Assembly (NCBI GenBank): GCA_000827265.1
Contig: KN834822.1
Location: 195,215-259,214 of the forward strand
Reading direction: 5' to 3'
Source of the DNA: Collybiopsis luxurians FD-317 M1
Lineage: Eukaryota; Basidiomycota; Agaricomycetes; Agaricales; Omphalotaceae
Length of the DNA stretch: 64,000 nt
Position 1 is the stretch's first letter. Each line of letters begins with the position of its first letter. The position numbers and the translations under genes were made by a program. The notes below the pieces were generated by a model. That model did no database searches and was not told the origin of the DNA. It saw nothing but the letters and a program-made list of their open reading frames with translations. This document shows, in pieces, positions 63,477-64,000 of this stretch.

Positions 63477-64000
63477 TTTAACTGAAGAGAATGGAGGATA
63501 TGGAGGAGAGTTGAGTAAGAGGAAGGCCACAACTCTCAGAACTTCAGCAAAGTGAATAGTTTAAAAATTACGAGGATGAGGTGAGCATGGAGGTGAGCGA
63601 AACTTTTGTGCCAATGAGCATATTTAAAGCTACGTGCCCTCAAAGGGCGTTGTGGATCTGAGAAGTTGTGAGAACAAGAAAGCCATTCCTACTCCACTGA
63701 TACGTTGAATGTGAAACTCGATATGAACATCACTCTGGAGCCTGCATTTTTTTCATGTCCACCACGTTTATATCAGATCTACGATGCTCTTGAGGTACTA
63801 AGCTCGTCTGATACGCGATTTTGGTTTCGGCACGACTGGGGACAAGAGTGACTGCGGCGACCAACTGGTTGTCAATTTGAGTTAAGGTTCTCGTCAAAAC
63901 GTTGGGTAAATTACCCTGATGGCCATTGGACATAACAGTTTGTCAATGATTTGGACCATAAGTCGCAAGCAGCGTGTGTCAAATCATTGTTCGTTTGCCA
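63477..64000. other. Upstream flank, nothing recognised
   Basis: A TATTTAAAG sequence near 63621 could serve as TATA element for the minus-strand gene. No further gene is seen up to the window edge. Confidence 0.4.

Overview
The window is nuclear DNA of a mushroom-forming basidiomycete (Agaricomycetes). Evidence: many short introns (about 45-65 nt, GT..AG), laccase-type multicopper oxidases, DUF6533 and other serpentine membrane protein families expanded in Agaricomycetes, and Ty3/gypsy, copia-type and pogo-type transposon remains. All homology calls are from pattern recognition, without a database search.

Layout. (1) 1-5.4 kb: the 3' two thirds of a Ty3/gypsy element (protease, reverse transcriptase/RNase H, integrase), broken by in-frame TGA codons and followed by an antisense ORF, a polypurine tract and the start of a 3' LTR. 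(2) 5.4-22.7 kb: AT-rich, repeat-laden DNA with two serpentine membrane protein genes on the minus strand (one frameshifted), an old gypsy relic split by a copia-type solo LTR, foldback/MITE-like elements, a gene fragment and a minisatellite. (3) 23.1-25.0 kb: an intact gene of an Agaricomycete membrane protein family; a second intact member is at 61.8-63.5 kb and a 3' fragment at 13.9 kb. (4) 25-27.1 kb: a 105-bp direct repeat and a decayed pogo-type transposase. (5) 28.3-33.0 kb: a sugar/quinate-type MFS transporter convergent with an acyl-CoA oxidase-like gene. (6) 35.1-44.2 kb: two paralogous laccase-like genes in the same orientation flanking the mitochondrial succinate dehydrogenase flavoprotein gene. 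(7) 45.1-51.5 kb: two tandem paralogs encoding a long helical N-terminal region fused to a degenerate heterotrimeric G-protein alpha domain, with a laccase relic between them. (8) 52.1-59.2 kb: a ZNF511-like zinc-finger gene and a tandem segmental duplication of an MFS transporter gene, with a long-TIR element between the copies. (9) 59.3-64 kb: a GNAT acetyltransferase gene, a doubtful ORF and the second membrane-family gene.

Two observations stand out. Both laccase-like proteins keep the type-1 copper ligands but lack the L1 His-x-His pair (DFDG/NFDG) and the second His of L2 (HSQ), so they should not assemble a normal trinuclear cluster. The G-alpha fusion proteins have lost several nucleotide-binding and catalytic residues yet keep apparently intact exons and splice sites. 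In general layout this resembles plant extra-large G proteins (XLG).
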